Shown here in pieces: positions 16,550-24,467 of a stretch of 57,963 nucleotides of DNA (the stretch's first letter is position 1; each line of letters starts with the position of its first letter). A program made the position numbers and the translations under genes. The DNA is from Betaproteobacteria bacterium (GTDB lineage Bacteria > Pseudomonadota > Gammaproteobacteria > Burkholderiales > Rhodocyclaceae). Where the stretch lies: positions 72,654 to 130,616 of the forward strand of contig WREK01000001.1 in the NCBI GenBank assembly GCA_009779355.1, read 5' to 3'. The notes under the pieces were generated by a model that saw nothing but the letters and a program-made list of their open reading frames with translations, was not told where the DNA came from and made no database searches.

Positions 16550-16571
16550 TCTAGTAAGTATTGACTATAAT
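16550..16571 (+). promoter_or_regulatory. Dyad operator copy E with -10 box
   Basis: TCTAGTAAGTATTGACTATA (16550-16569) is a copy of the shared element; TATAAT (16566-16571) overlaps its right half-site, exactly as in copies D and F. No good -35 is found at 16-18 bp, so the promoter may need an activator. It precedes the Hfq-like gene and the replication genes. Confidence 0.65.
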
Positions 16572-16632
16572 TCATTCGTCGCACGACACAAACATTTGCC
16601 ACATGGCTCAACCAAAACAGGAGATCAGCACA

Positions 16633-17013
16633 ATGCACGAAGCGCACTACAACAACGAGGCACACGCTCGCAGTTTCGCCGATCAGGAGCATAACTGCTC
16701 CGGTCGACGGACTCTTGGCGGGAAGCCGAAGCATGGCTCGAAACCCTCTGGTCACGAGGCATTCTTGCGGGCGCTGGAATCGTCTGGTGCGACCGTCGAA
16801 ATCGAGAAGGCTAGCACCGGCGAGCATGTGGTCGGCAAAATCAAAGCGTCCGACAAATACACGATCAGTCTGCGGGTGCCGCACACTCAAGGCGACTACA
16901 ACGGCCCTTACACCACTCGCGTCCTGTTCAAGCATGACATTTCCGAGTTTTCTCCACTGGTAAGTCACAACGATGCCCCGGTGAGCGCCAGCGCTGCCGT
17001 TGAGGCACGGTAA
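16633..17013 (+). CDS. Hfq-like Sm-fold protein
   Basis: A 126-residue protein starting at ATG 16633 after a good ribosome site (AGGAG, 16619-16623). Residues 41-108 align by eye with bacterial Hfq: HEAFLRAL with the Hfq N-terminal helix, VEIEKASTGEHVVGKIKASDKYTISLR with Sm1 including the Asp and aromatic of FDQF, and RVLFKHDISEF with Sm2, keeping the KH pair of YKHAIS. A nine-residue insertion lies between the Sm motifs (HTQGDYNGP). The conserved Gln of the proximal RNA site is His here. It has an extra 40-residue basic N-terminus. Likely RNA-binding; ring formation is inference. Confidence 0.75.
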   Translation: MHEAHYNNEAHARSFADQEHNCSGRRTLGGKPKHGSKPSGHEAFLRALESSGATVEIEKASTGEHVVGKIKASDKYTISLRVPHTQGDYNGPYTTRVLFKHDISEFSPLVSHNDAPVSASAAVEAR

Positions 17014-17014
17014 C

Positions 17015-18460
17015 ATGGGTGAAGCATTGCGAGCGACGGAAGAGTCCGTTGCTTCCATGATCGGCGCCAGTTTTTCTGGCGCAGCGCCGGCAGTGTCGTC
17101 GGCGTCCGAACCCTACGAGGGCGAGAAATTCGCCTTCGATGCGGGATTCCAAACCAAGATCGCGGCCCTGACGTTGCGCGACAATCAGTTCATGCGCCGG
17201 ATGTCGCACGTCGTGCGTCCCGAATTCTTCGAGAGCGCGGGAGAGGCGGCGCTGGTAAATATTGCCTTGCGCCATCATCAGCGCTACGGCGTTGTTCCTG
17301 ATCCCGCGTCGCTGGTTACGGCCATCCGCGACGACGTTACTGCGAAGGTAATCCGCAAGGATGTTGCGCCGCTGGTTGTTGCGGCCCGCAAGGAGATTTT
17401 TGCCGCCGACCTCGGTAATGCCCGGTTTGTCGAGGACAAGGTTGTTGCCTTCGCTCGCCATCAGGCGCTCGGCGAGGCGTTGGTCAAGTGTGTCGATTTG
17501 CGCGAGAAGGGCCAATTCGAGAAAGCGGAAACGGTCGTCAAGGCAGCCATCGAGATCGGCGCGAATGATGATGGTGACGCCTATGACTATGCCGAGCGCA
17601 TCAAGGAGCGCACCGAAAACCGGCTAGAGAGAGCATCTGGCATTCGGCCACCGCAGGGCATCACGACCGGCGTGCCGAAGATGGACGAAATCCTCTATCA
17701 CCGAGGTTGGGGTCGGCGCGAACTGACGACCATCATGGGTGGAGCAAAAATGGGGAAGTCCACAGCGTTGGTCGGCTTTGCAAAATCCGCATGGTTGGCA
17801 AGAAAGAACGTTCTGTTCGTCACGCTCGAAGTTGGCGCGAACATTGTTGCCGACCGGCTTGATGCTTCCATCGCCGAAGTGATGATGAAGGAGTTGGACA
17901 AGAGGCCGCACGAGGTTGCCGAGAAGATTCAGGAAATCTTTGATCGCAAGGTCGGCAAGTTCGTCATGCACGAATATCCCTCTGGCACCCTGACGCCGAA
18001 CATGCTGCGGACGCTGCTGGATCGCTACAAGTCACCCGGACGCAACGACGACGGTAGCGTCCGCCCACCTATCGACTTCGATCTGGTGGTGGTCGACTAC
18101 GCCGACATCATGGCGCCGAATCATCGTTACAACGATCCAATCGAAAACTCCAAGTCAATCTACGTCGATCTTCGCGCTATCGCCTTCGACTACAACGTGG
18201 CGATGCTGACGGCGACGCAGACCAACCGAACCGGCTACACCGCTACGGTGGCGAAGGCCGAACACGTCGCAGAGGACTTCAACAAGGTTCGCACGGTCGA
18301 TCTGATGATTTCCATCAATCGCACGGACGAGGAAGCGATGCGTGACGAAGCGCGGCTGTATTTCGCAGCGTCCCGGAATCAGGAATCCGGTTTCACCATC
18401 GTCGTCAGGCAGAACCTGGCAATGATGCAGTTCATAACCACTGTTTTGAGGATCGAATGA
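17015..18460 (+). CDS. Replicative DNA helicase (DnaB-like)
   Basis: A 481-residue RecA-fold helicase. The N-terminal domain (about 40-200) precedes a linker and the motor: Walker A GGAKMGKST (242-250), Walker B LVVVDYAD (367-374) and a C-terminal RxNQESG block (AASRNQESGFTIVVRQN). The lysine of the P-loop is kept. ATG 17015 follows the previous stop by one base. It stands upstream of the CHC2 primase, the common phage replication pair, so the phage seems to load its own helicase-primase at the fork. No loader gene is recognised. Confidence 0.87.
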   Translation: MGEALRATEESVASMIGASFSGAAPAVSSASEPYEGEKFAFDAGFQTKIAALTLRDNQFMRRMSHVVRPEFFESAGEAALVNIALRHHQRYGVVPDPASLVTAIRDDVTAKVIRKDVAPLVVAARKEIFAADLGNARFVEDKVVAFARHQALGEALVKCVDLREKGQFEKAETVVKAAIEIGANDDGDAYDYAERIKERTENRLERASGIRPPQGITTGVPKMDEILYHRGWGRRELTTIMGGAKMGKSTALVGFAKSAWLARKNVLFVTLEVGANIVADRLDASIAEVMMKELDKRPHEVAEKIQEIFDRKVGKFVMHEYPSGTLTPNMLRTLLDRYKSPGRNDDGSVRPPIDFDLVVVDYADIMAPNHRYNDPIENSKSIYVDLRAIAFDYNVAMLTATQTNRTGYTATVAKAEHVAEDFNKVRTVDLMISINRTDEEAMRDEARLYFAASRNQESGFTIVVRQNLAMMQFITTVLRIE

Positions 18461-18690
18461 TGGACAAGGTGTGGGTGGCAAAAGTCGCTTTAAAGGCGTG
18501 TCTTTTGGGTGTGCTGGTGTGGATCGCGTGGTTGATGTCACAAACCGACGCTAGCGCCAGCGTTTCCGTTACGGGGTATTTGATCCTGATTGTCATTCCG
18601 GTCTTTCTTGGCTACTTAGTGGGTTTGGTAGATGGTGACGGCTATTGCGAAAAATGCCCGAGGGACTTCGACTGCAAGGAAAAGCAATGA
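18457..18690 (+). CDS. Small phage membrane protein
   Basis: A 77-residue protein with two predicted membrane segments (about 8-27, VALKACLLGVLVWIAWLMS, and 39-58, TGYLILIVIPVFLGYLVGLV) and a short Cys-rich tail (YCEKCPRDFDCKEK). The ATG overlaps the helicase stop. The function is not recognised; the CxxC tail could bind metal. Confidence 0.65.
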   Translation: MMDKVWVAKVALKACLLGVLVWIAWLMSQTDASASVSVTGYLILIVIPVFLGYLVGLVDGDGYCEKCPRDFDCKEKQ

Positions 18691-18875
18691 AGAAGCATCC
18701 GCTTGTGCTTGCTGCCATCTTTGAAATCGAAGGTTCTGGTTTCTGGAGCGGCGCCACCAAGAAGCGCATCAAGCGGGTTGCCAAGACTCTGCTGGCAAAG
18801 GGCGTGGATGAGGCAACCGTGGCCGACGTCATCCGGGAATTCTGGCGCATCGGCATTACTGAACATGGTGAATGA
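18687..18875 (+). CDS. Small phage protein between helicase and primase
   Basis: A 62-residue basic protein (MKKHPLVLAAIFEIEGSGFWSGATKKRIKRVAKTL...) that overlaps both neighbours: its ATGA overlaps the preceding stop and the primase ATG begins 8 bases before its own stop. A DEATVADVIREFWRIG helix ends it. The tight coupling suggests a role in replication or a leader for primase translation, but no family is recognised. Confidence 0.6.
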   Translation: MKKHPLVLAAIFEIEGSGFWSGATKKRIKRVAKTLLAKGVDEATVADVIREFWRIGITEHGE

Positions 18876-19947
18876 GGAATTCCAGGAGGCTATCGCCAAA
18901 CTCGACATCGAATCATGGATGGATCGGGAAGGGGTGCGCTATCGGGTAACTCGCGGCGCTCGCGGCACGCAACTCAACGTGAAGGAGTGTCCGTGCTGCG
19001 GCAACGCCAACTGGAAGGTTTACATCAACCAGGAGACTGGCCTCGGTAACTGTTTTTCTGGCGATTGCGAGAAGAAGTTCAACAAGTGGAGCTTCATCAG
19101 AACCACGTTCGGCGGCATGAGCAATGGTGATGTCGTCAGGCATATCGAGGCGGTAGCAAAGGAGCAGGGATGGCGTCCGTCGCGCAGGGCCGCTGTCGCC
19201 ACCAATCTGAATTCGGAATTGAATCTGCCGGCGTCATATCCGTTGCCGATATGCGGACGCAATTTGAAGTATCTGGATAATCGCGGTATCACGGCGAGGA
19301 TCGCCAAGTATTTCGGTCTGCGCTTCTCCAAGCACGGTGTTTTTCGCTACAAGGACGAAGAGGGCAGGGATCGCGTTCAGGACTACTCGAACCGAATCAT
19401 CCTGCCGGTTTTCGACCTGCTTGGCGATCTGGTGTCCTTTCAAGGACGTGACATCACAGGCGCCGCCGAGAAGAAATACCTCTTTCCGCCAGGCTTCGCC
19501 TCGACAGGATCGCACCTTTACAACGGGCAGAACGCGCACGGGGCCAAAAGCATTGTGATCGGTGAGGGTGGTTTCGATGTGATGGCGCTCAAGATCGCGC
19601 TCGATGGTGACATGGACTTGCGCGACGTGGTGCCGGTCGGTTCGTTCGGCAAGCACCTGTCACGCGGCGACGATGACAGCCAATTGGCGAAGCTTATGGT
19701 GCTAAGGGAAGAGGGTTTGCGGATCGTCACCTTCATGTGGGACGGCGAGGACAGGGCGATCAGCGATGCCATCGAGGCGGGTTTGCTGCTGCGCCGGTAT
19801 GGGTTCACTGCCCGAATTGCCGTGTTGCCGAAAGACCGTGATCCAAACGAGGTTGCGCCGAGCGTCGTGCGGGATGCTTTTTGGCGAGCGGAAGTTGTAA
19901 ATGAAAACGTCGCGGTCAGGCTGCGCGTTGTGAGGAGAGCTGCTTAG
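18865..19947 (+). CDS. DNA primase with CHC2 zinc finger and Toprim-like domain
   Basis: This 360-residue protein starts at ATG 18865 inside the end of the preceding gene. Residues about 38-68 form a zinc-finger block (CPCCGNANW, then CFSGDCEKK). A DnaG-like catalytic core follows (RIILPVFDLLGDLVSFQGRDI, KYLFPPG), then a Toprim-like part with Glu in VIGEGGFDVMALK and acidic FMWDGEDRAI and DPNE. It is shorter than bacterial DnaG and lacks the C-terminal helicase-binding domain, as in T7- and P4-type phage primases split from their helicase. Confidence 0.85.
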   Translation: MVNEEFQEAIAKLDIESWMDREGVRYRVTRGARGTQLNVKECPCCGNANWKVYINQETGLGNCFSGDCEKKFNKWSFIRTTFGGMSNGDVVRHIEAVAKEQGWRPSRRAAVATNLNSELNLPASYPLPICGRNLKYLDNRGITARIAKYFGLRFSKHGVFRYKDEEGRDRVQDYSNRIILPVFDLLGDLVSFQGRDITGAAEKKYLFPPGFASTGSHLYNGQNAHGAKSIVIGEGGFDVMALKIALDGDMDLRDVVPVGSFGKHLSRGDDDSQLAKLMVLREEGLRIVTFMWDGEDRAISDAIEAGLLLRRYGFTARIAVLPKDRDPNEVAPSVVRDAFWRAEVVNENVAVRLRVVRRAA

Positions 19948-19959
19948 GCAATCGTGTGG

Positions 19960-19981
19960 TCTAGTCAGAATTGACTATAAT
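19960..19981 (+). promoter_or_regulatory. Dyad operator copy F with -10 box
   Basis: TCTAGTCAGAATTGACTATA (19960-19979) with TATAAT at 19976-19981. The arrangement is the same as in copy E, including the shared TTGACTATAATTC end. It opens the second early unit, before the WGR-domain gene. Confidence 0.65.
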
Positions 19982-20043
19982 TCCTGTGATTAGACCGTAT
20001 TATGCAGATATTGAGATTGCGCGATTATGCGATGGGAAAATAA

Positions 20044-20502
20044 ATGAAAGAAGTTTTAACTGATACCTGTTACATGGAGCATGAGGGCGGAACCAAGTTT
20101 TATGAGGTTGTGCGCTTTTCCATTATTGACGACGACCGCCATGTGGTGGTTTTTCGGTATGGGAAGATGAAAGATAGTAGGCGTAGAGGGCAAACAAAAG
20201 TCGAGCAGGTTTATTCGCTGGCGGCAGCGCAGAACAAATTAGGCGCGAAAGCAAATGAAAAAAACAAGCGTGGCTACAAAAGCATGTTGTTGTCCGCTAA
20301 TCCAAACCACTTTGCAAAAGCGTTCGCCGCTGACAACACTTATGCGAATCTCCTCAACCACTACGATAACCAAAACACTGTCGGCGCAATTATGCACTAC
20401 CTTGGGCTTGGGCATGTCGTATGTCCTGAACCGCTTTATGACGGAGTGGTCGATGTTGTAAAACCGGAGCCGAATCGTGGCGCCGATTGGGGTTCTTGGT
20501 AA
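20044..20502 (+). CDS. WGR-domain protein
   Basis: A 152-residue protein whose residues about 18-80 resemble a WGR domain: KFYEVVRFSI, then VFRYGKM in place of the W-G-R motif, GQTKVEQVYSLAAAQNKLGAKANEKNKRGY. WGR domains bind DNA ends or nicks in PARPs and in some bacterial ligase- and MolR-associated proteins. The DNA ligase is four genes downstream in the same direction, so this protein may sense breaks for it. The C-terminal part (95-152) is not recognised. Confidence 0.7.
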   Translation: MKEVLTDTCYMEHEGGTKFYEVVRFSIIDDDRHVVVFRYGKMKDSRRRGQTKVEQVYSLAAAQNKLGAKANEKNKRGYKSMLLSANPNHFAKAFAADNTYANLLNHYDNQNTVGAIMHYLGLGHVVCPEPLYDGVVDVVKPEPNRGADWGSW

Positions 20503-20515
20503 GGAGAGAACAACG

Positions 20516-21145
20516 ATGGAAAAATTCAACGACACCGAGATTTACCCGGTTGAGGCTAGCGAGAGCGGCAACAACGCCTACCACATTCCCGGCTGCGAAC
20601 ACGTCGGACATCAACCGGCTTACGCCGCCTGCTTGAAGCGCGTGGCGGAACGTAAGAATGGCCGTTTGGCTGTGCAACATGCTGAGTGTTCTGCGGCCAT
20701 CGGAAAAAAGGAGTGCTGTGCCGCCAAAATGCGCAAAGAGGAGCTGGTCGAGGGACGAGCAATCTACTTCATTAATCGGAAGAAGCAGCGCGCCTTTTAC
20801 CAGTATCAGGAGGAAATGAGTCAGCCGAAGTTGGCGGCGCTGCTTGCGGGCGACGTGAAGCCGAGCAAAACGGGAAAGAGGGACAGGCGCCCGGCACCGC
20901 AACCTGCGAACGCCGAACCAATCAGGCCGCAGCATTTTCTGGATCTTGCGGCGGGCAGTTACGCCGATGCAATCAACCGGGCGGCGCAAGTGCCGATGCC
21001 GATTGTTGCCCAACCCGAACCAACGCCGGCTATCACGCTGGTGTCACAACCAAAGTCGGCTCCTGTCGCTGCGATCACTGCCGGCATGAGCCTTCTCGAA
21101 ATGGCACGCCTGCAAATGGCGGCTAAATTACAACCAACCGAATAG
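20516..21145 (+). CDS. Phage protein of unknown function with Cys-rich N-terminus
   Basis: A 209-residue protein starting at ATG 20516 after the ribosome site GGAGAG. The N-terminal half has Cys/His residues that could bind zinc (PGCEHVGHQPAYAACLKR, HAECSAAIGKKECCAAKMR). The C-terminal half is Pro/Ala-rich and probably flexible (RRPAPQPANAEP, PIVAQPEPTPAITLVSQP) and ends in a short helix. No family is recognised. It lies between the WGR gene and the ligase. Confidence 0.65.
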   Translation: MEKFNDTEIYPVEASESGNNAYHIPGCEHVGHQPAYAACLKRVAERKNGRLAVQHAECSAAIGKKECCAAKMRKEELVEGRAIYFINRKKQRAFYQYQEEMSQPKLAALLAGDVKPSKTGKRDRRPAPQPANAEPIRPQHFLDLAAGSYADAINRAAQVPMPIVAQPEPTPAITLVSQPKSAPVAAITAGMSLLEMARLQMAAKLQPTE

Positions 21146-21153
21146 GAGAGAAC

Positions 21154-21477
21154 ATGGATCAAGCAAATGAAAATTTTCAGAAGGTGGAAGAATATATCGG
21201 AGCATCCATAAGAGATTGCGTCGATAAACTGTCGGAAGCTGTCTCAATTCTGACTGAGGCGTATAGCGGCGAGAATGGAAACGGTTTCTTGGGCGCGACT
21301 ATCGTTTCCGCTGGCCTTGCCTTTGCATCCGCTAATATTATTGCATCGCTCTCTATTGCATTGGACAGAGACATCGAATTTGCCAACAAGGCTATCGACG
21401 GACTGACAGTAGACATGAAAAACCGTGTTCTCGAACACTTCGAGAATCGTGAGCAATTGATGGAAAAGGCTGCTTGA
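21154..21477 (+). CDS. Small helical phage protein
   Basis: A 107-residue acidic protein with a good ribosome site (AGGAGAG) 7 bases before the ATG. It is predicted helical with a weakly hydrophobic middle (ATIVSAGLAFASANIIASLSIAL) and a Glu-rich end. One base separates it from the ligase start, so they are probably cotranslated. Function unknown. Confidence 0.6.
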   Translation: MDQANENFQKVEEYIGASIRDCVDKLSEAVSILTEAYSGENGNGFLGATIVSAGLAFASANIIASLSIALDRDIEFANKAIDGLTVDMKNRVLEHFENREQLMEKAA

Positions 21478-21478
21478 T

Positions 21479-22870
21479 ATGAACAGCCGGGAAATTCTTG
21501 CAGCTATCAACGAGATCGCAGCCACCGCCTCGAAGAACGAAAAGGAGGCACTGGTCAGGAAGGGCGTGGTCGACGCCAACTTCTGTCGCGTTCTCGAATA
21601 CGCCTACAACCCGTTCAAGACCTACGGCATTCGCCAGATCCCCGAACGCACGACCTACGGCGCCGGTTATTTCGACGAGGGCGGTAACACCTTCGCGCTT
21701 CTGGATCGACTGATTGCCCGCGACCTGACCGGCCTCGCCGCCCGCGACGCCGTTCTGGATGAAATCAACCGTCTGGAAGAATCGTCTGCTGAACTGTTTG
21801 TTCGCATCATCCGCAAGGATCTTCGCGCTGGTTTCAGCGAAAGCACCTGCAACAAGGCGAAGAAGGGCTTGATCCCAGACTTCCCCTACATGCGCTGCTG
21901 CCTGCCTAAAGACGCGAAGTTGTCCAGCTTCGACTGGAAGCTCGGCGTCGTCAGCCAAGAGAAGGCCGACGGGATGTTCGCCAATATTGACCGCGAAGAA
22001 GGTGGCATCGTCCGCATTACGTCACGTCAGGGTTCGCCATTCCCCGTCGAGGCGTTCGACAAGCTCGTCGACGAAGTTGTCGAGCGAATTCCGGCAGGTG
22101 TTCAGATGCACGGCGAACTGCTGGTCAAGCGCGAAGGCGAGGGCATTCTTCCCCGCGAGATCGGCAACGGCATTCTGAACAGCGTCGCCTGCGGTGGCAG
22201 CTTTCTCGCCAACGAGAAGCCGATCTACCTAGTGTGGGACATGATTCCGCTGAACGCTGTTGCCACCAAGGGCAAATGCGAACAGCCCTACATTAAGCGC
22301 TTGTCCAGGATTATCGCCGTGTTGAATAGCAAGCCCGGCACGGCCATCAGGCTTATCGAAACCAAGATTTTTCACAGTCTGGCCGACGCTTACGCTCACG
22401 CTGGCGAGCTGATGCGTCGCGGTAAAGAAGGCACCGTCATCAAGAACCCACACGCTATCTGGAAGGATGGCACCAGCAAGGAGCAGGTCAAGCTCAAGCT
22501 GGAGTTCAGCGTGGATCTCAAGGTGGTCGCCATCATTCCAGGCACGGTCGGCACCAAGACCGAAGGCCGCGCTGGCGCCCTTGCCTGTGAATCCGATTGC
22601 GGCGGGGTTCGCGTGAATGTCGCGGTCAAGAACGAGTCCATGCGCGACGCGGTTGATGTCGACCCGAGCGATTGGGTTGGCCGCGTCATCGAGGTTGTAG
22701 CGAACGACATCATGAAGCCGAGCGAAAGCAGCGAGCTTCATTCCCTGTTTCTCCCGCGCATGGCGGCGCCCGCCTACCGCACCGATAAAACCCAAGCCGA
22801 CAGTCTGGCTCGCATCCTCGCGCAGAAGGAAGCGGCGGTCTTTGGCGAAACACTGAAGGGAGCAGCATGA
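21479..22870 (+). CDS. ATP-dependent DNA ligase
   Basis: A 463-residue nucleotidyltransferase-superfamily ligase of about T4-ligase size. The AMP-accepting Lys is Lys162 in EKADGMFANI (motif I). Other motifs follow in order: SRQG, QMHGELLVK (III), RRGKEGTVIKNPHAIWKDG (IV) and EQVKLKLE (V). The N-terminal about 140 residues are a DNA-binding helical domain. It seals nicks at replication or repair using ATP, unlike the host NAD-dependent LigA. The TGA overlaps the next ATG. Confidence 0.9.
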   Translation: MNSREILAAINEIAATASKNEKEALVRKGVVDANFCRVLEYAYNPFKTYGIRQIPERTTYGAGYFDEGGNTFALLDRLIARDLTGLAARDAVLDEINRLEESSAELFVRIIRKDLRAGFSESTCNKAKKGLIPDFPYMRCCLPKDAKLSSFDWKLGVVSQEKADGMFANIDREEGGIVRITSRQGSPFPVEAFDKLVDEVVERIPAGVQMHGELLVKREGEGILPREIGNGILNSVACGGSFLANEKPIYLVWDMIPLNAVATKGKCEQPYIKRLSRIIAVLNSKPGTAIRLIETKIFHSLADAYAHAGELMRRGKEGTVIKNPHAIWKDGTSKEQVKLKLEFSVDLKVVAIIPGTVGTKTEGRAGALACESDCGGVRVNVAVKNESMRDAVDVDPSDWVGRVIEVVANDIMKPSESSELHSLFLPRMAAPAYRTDKTQADSLARILAQKEAAVFGETLKGAA

Positions 22871-22995
22871 GTAACTTTTACCTGAACGTCGAGGCACATC
22901 CGGGCGATGACCCGAGTAACTTGATGAGAGATGCTGTTGTATCGCTTGTCGACTCGAACAAATCCATGAAGGTGGTGGGGGTGCCGGCAGCATGA
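22867..22995 (+). CDS. 42-residue phage micro-ORF
   Basis: An open frame (MSNFYLNVEAHPGDD... ending VVGVPAA) whose ATGA overlaps the ligase stop and whose TGA overlaps the next ATG in the same way. This double overlap is the main evidence that it is translated. Function unknown. Confidence 0.5.
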   Translation: MSNFYLNVEAHPGDDPSNLMRDAVVSLVDSNKSMKVVGVPAA

Positions 22996-23204
22996 GCATC
23001 AGCGTCAAGAAGAAGGACGGCACTACCGTATTTGCCACCAGCGGGATAGCTGGCTTGCTGATCGCGCTATGGCTCATAACCGCCTGGATCACTCATATCG
23101 TCGTTTGCCTCAAAGAAGGCTCGTTTGGCTTCCTGATCGCTGGCGCCCTGGCGTTTCCGATTGCTTGCGTGCATGGCACGGGCATCTGGTTTGGATGGTT
23201 CTGA
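22992..23204 (+). CDS. Small phage membrane protein
   Basis: A 70-residue protein with two hydrophobic segments (SGIAGLLIALWLITAWITHIVVCL, 17-40, and FGFLIAGALAFPIACVHGTGIWF, 45-67) after a charged N-terminus MSISVKKKDG. ATGA overlap with the preceding frame. Similar two-helix proteins are frequent in phage early regions; the role is unknown. Confidence 0.6.
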   Translation: MSISVKKKDGTTVFATSGIAGLLIALWLITAWITHIVVCLKEGSFGFLIAGALAFPIACVHGTGIWFGWF

Positions 23205-23205
23205 C

Positions 23206-23406
23206 GTGGATCAAGCCGAATTTGAGCAGGTCAAGGCGACCTTCCCGTGGGGCGAGCGTGTTTTTCAAACGACCCACGGTGGTATCGTCCAGGTTGTTGA
23301 TCGCAATGGGCGGGAAGTGCCGCTTTTCACCATGACGCGCTTCCTGAAAATGATTACCGAGAAGCTGGCCGCGAAGGTCGGCGATGAACAAAAAGAGGCC
23401 GCGTAA
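23206..23406 (+). CDS. Small phage protein
   Basis: About 66 residues if started at GTG 23206, one base after the previous stop (VDQAEFEQVKATFPWGERVFQTTHGGIVQVVDRNGREVPLFTMTRFLKMITEKL). An in-frame ATG at 23173 is an alternative. The sequence looks like a compact alpha/beta domain; no family is recognised. Confidence 0.55.
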   Translation: MDQAEFEQVKATFPWGERVFQTTHGGIVQVVDRNGREVPLFTMTRFLKMITEKLAAKVGDEQKEAA

Positions 23407-23426
23407 GCGCGGTGAAAGGAGAAGAG

Positions 23427-23546
23427 ATGGCGCCAGAGCTTGTGGCTGCAATAGGTAAACATATTGTGTTTCCGATAACGCTTTTCGGAACCATGATCTT
23501 CTGTATTGTGTATTCTCTCAAGAATATTGGTGACAAGAATGACTAA
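23427..23546 (+). CDS. 39-residue single-helix membrane peptide
   Basis: A short frame with a strong ribosome site (AAAGGAG at 23415-23421) encoding one membrane helix (HIVFPITLFGTMIFCIVYSL) and a charged end (KNIGDKND). It overlaps the next gene by 8 bases. Function unknown. Confidence 0.5.
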   Translation: MAPELVAAIGKHIVFPITLFGTMIFCIVYSLKNIGDKND

Positions 23547-24156
23547 TGAAGAACTCGACGAAATCCGAAAGCGGTGCGATAGGCCCGGAGGTGAGGCTGC
23601 CGATGCTGTCGTTCAACTGTGCAGTGACGTGAAATCCCTGCTCGCCGCGCTGGAGCAGGCGGGAGAAGCACGGCGGAAACTTGTTTTAGCAGCAAATGAA
23701 GCTATGGATATGGCAGAACAAGCACAAGCGGAGCGTTATGTTTTGGCAGAAGCGGCAAAGTTCATTGAAGAAGCTCCATGCTGTTTGATTGATGATTACA
23801 ATTGCCGGTTTGATGATAAGTCCGAAAGTTTTTGCCAGCACGCAAAAGCCCGGGAACTCATTGTTGGCGCGAATATGCGCGTTATGAGGCAGCGAAGCGA
23901 AAGGAGAAAGCGCAAAATGACTAACGATGCTAAAATGCGAGCCGCACTCATAGCGGAAGCAAAGGAAATTTTCAATGCGTCTGGATCGAAGGATGTCAGA
24001 GCTTTTGCTGATAGCGTGCGAGAGTTCCTTGAGCAAGAACCAGCCGCTTGGCTGTATAGGAAAGATGGCGACGCGCCCGCTAGCTTTATGAGATTTACAC
24101 GCCTCGGTAACGGTATAATGTCTGACCGCTTCAAGGTGATTCCACTTTATTTTTAG
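23539..24156 (+). CDS. Phage protein with coiled-coil half and Ea-type C-terminal module
   Basis: A 205-residue protein from ATG 23539. Residues 1-75 are a charged helix with heptad-like spacing (CDRPGGEAADAVVQLCSDVKSLLAALEQA). A Cys-containing piece (CCLIDDYNC, SESFCQHAKARELI) follows. The last 40 residues (EFLEQEPAAWLYRKDGDAPASFMRFT...VIPLYF) match the 'EPVAW...G...VPLY' ending found in many small phage early-region proteins. It looks like two modules joined; function unknown. Confidence 0.6.
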   Translation: MTNEELDEIRKRCDRPGGEAADAVVQLCSDVKSLLAALEQAGEARRKLVLAANEAMDMAEQAQAERYVLAEAAKFIEEAPCCLIDDYNCRFDDKSESFCQHAKARELIVGANMRVMRQRSERRKRKMTNDAKMRAALIAEAKEIFNASGSKDVRAFADSVREFLEQEPAAWLYRKDGDAPASFMRFTRLGNGIMSDRFKVIPLYF

Positions 24157-24165
24157 AGAACACAT

Positions 24166-24432
24166 ATGGGCTTCTTCTACGACACCTTCATTGCCGACTA
24201 CACCGCTCAAAGAACCGCTTCCTGTCTAGCGGAGGAGTTGCGGGCGCGACAAAATACCGGAATTGAAATCGAATATATGGAATCACTGGAGAGCCTTGCA
24301 AGATCACTGGAAAGCTGTATGGCTGAATTGAAGAGGCAAAACAAGATGGTCAGCTACCGGAACATGGAGAAGGAATTGAAAGAGGTCACAGAGAAGCTGA
24401 CCAATCTAAAAATTCAACTCGGACTTGTCTAA
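24166..24432 (+). CDS. Small coiled-coil phage protein
   Basis: An 88-residue protein, mostly one long charged helix (YMESLESLARSLESCMAELKRQNKMVSYRNMEKELKEVTEKLTNLKIQLGLV). It probably dimerises. Function unknown. Confidence 0.55.
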   Translation: MGFFYDTFIADYTAQRTASCLAEELRARQNTGIEIEYMESLESLARSLESCMAELKRQNKMVSYRNMEKELKEVTEKLTNLKIQLGLV

Positions 24433-24467
24433 CTGGTGATATTCTTGAGCGCTCGCAAGGAGGAATC

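Noticed and set aside
16561..16571. TTGAC followed by TATAAT in copies E and F read as a complete -35/-10 promoter
   Set aside because: The boxes almost touch; no sigma-70 spacing is possible. The TTGAC belongs to the right half of the dyad.
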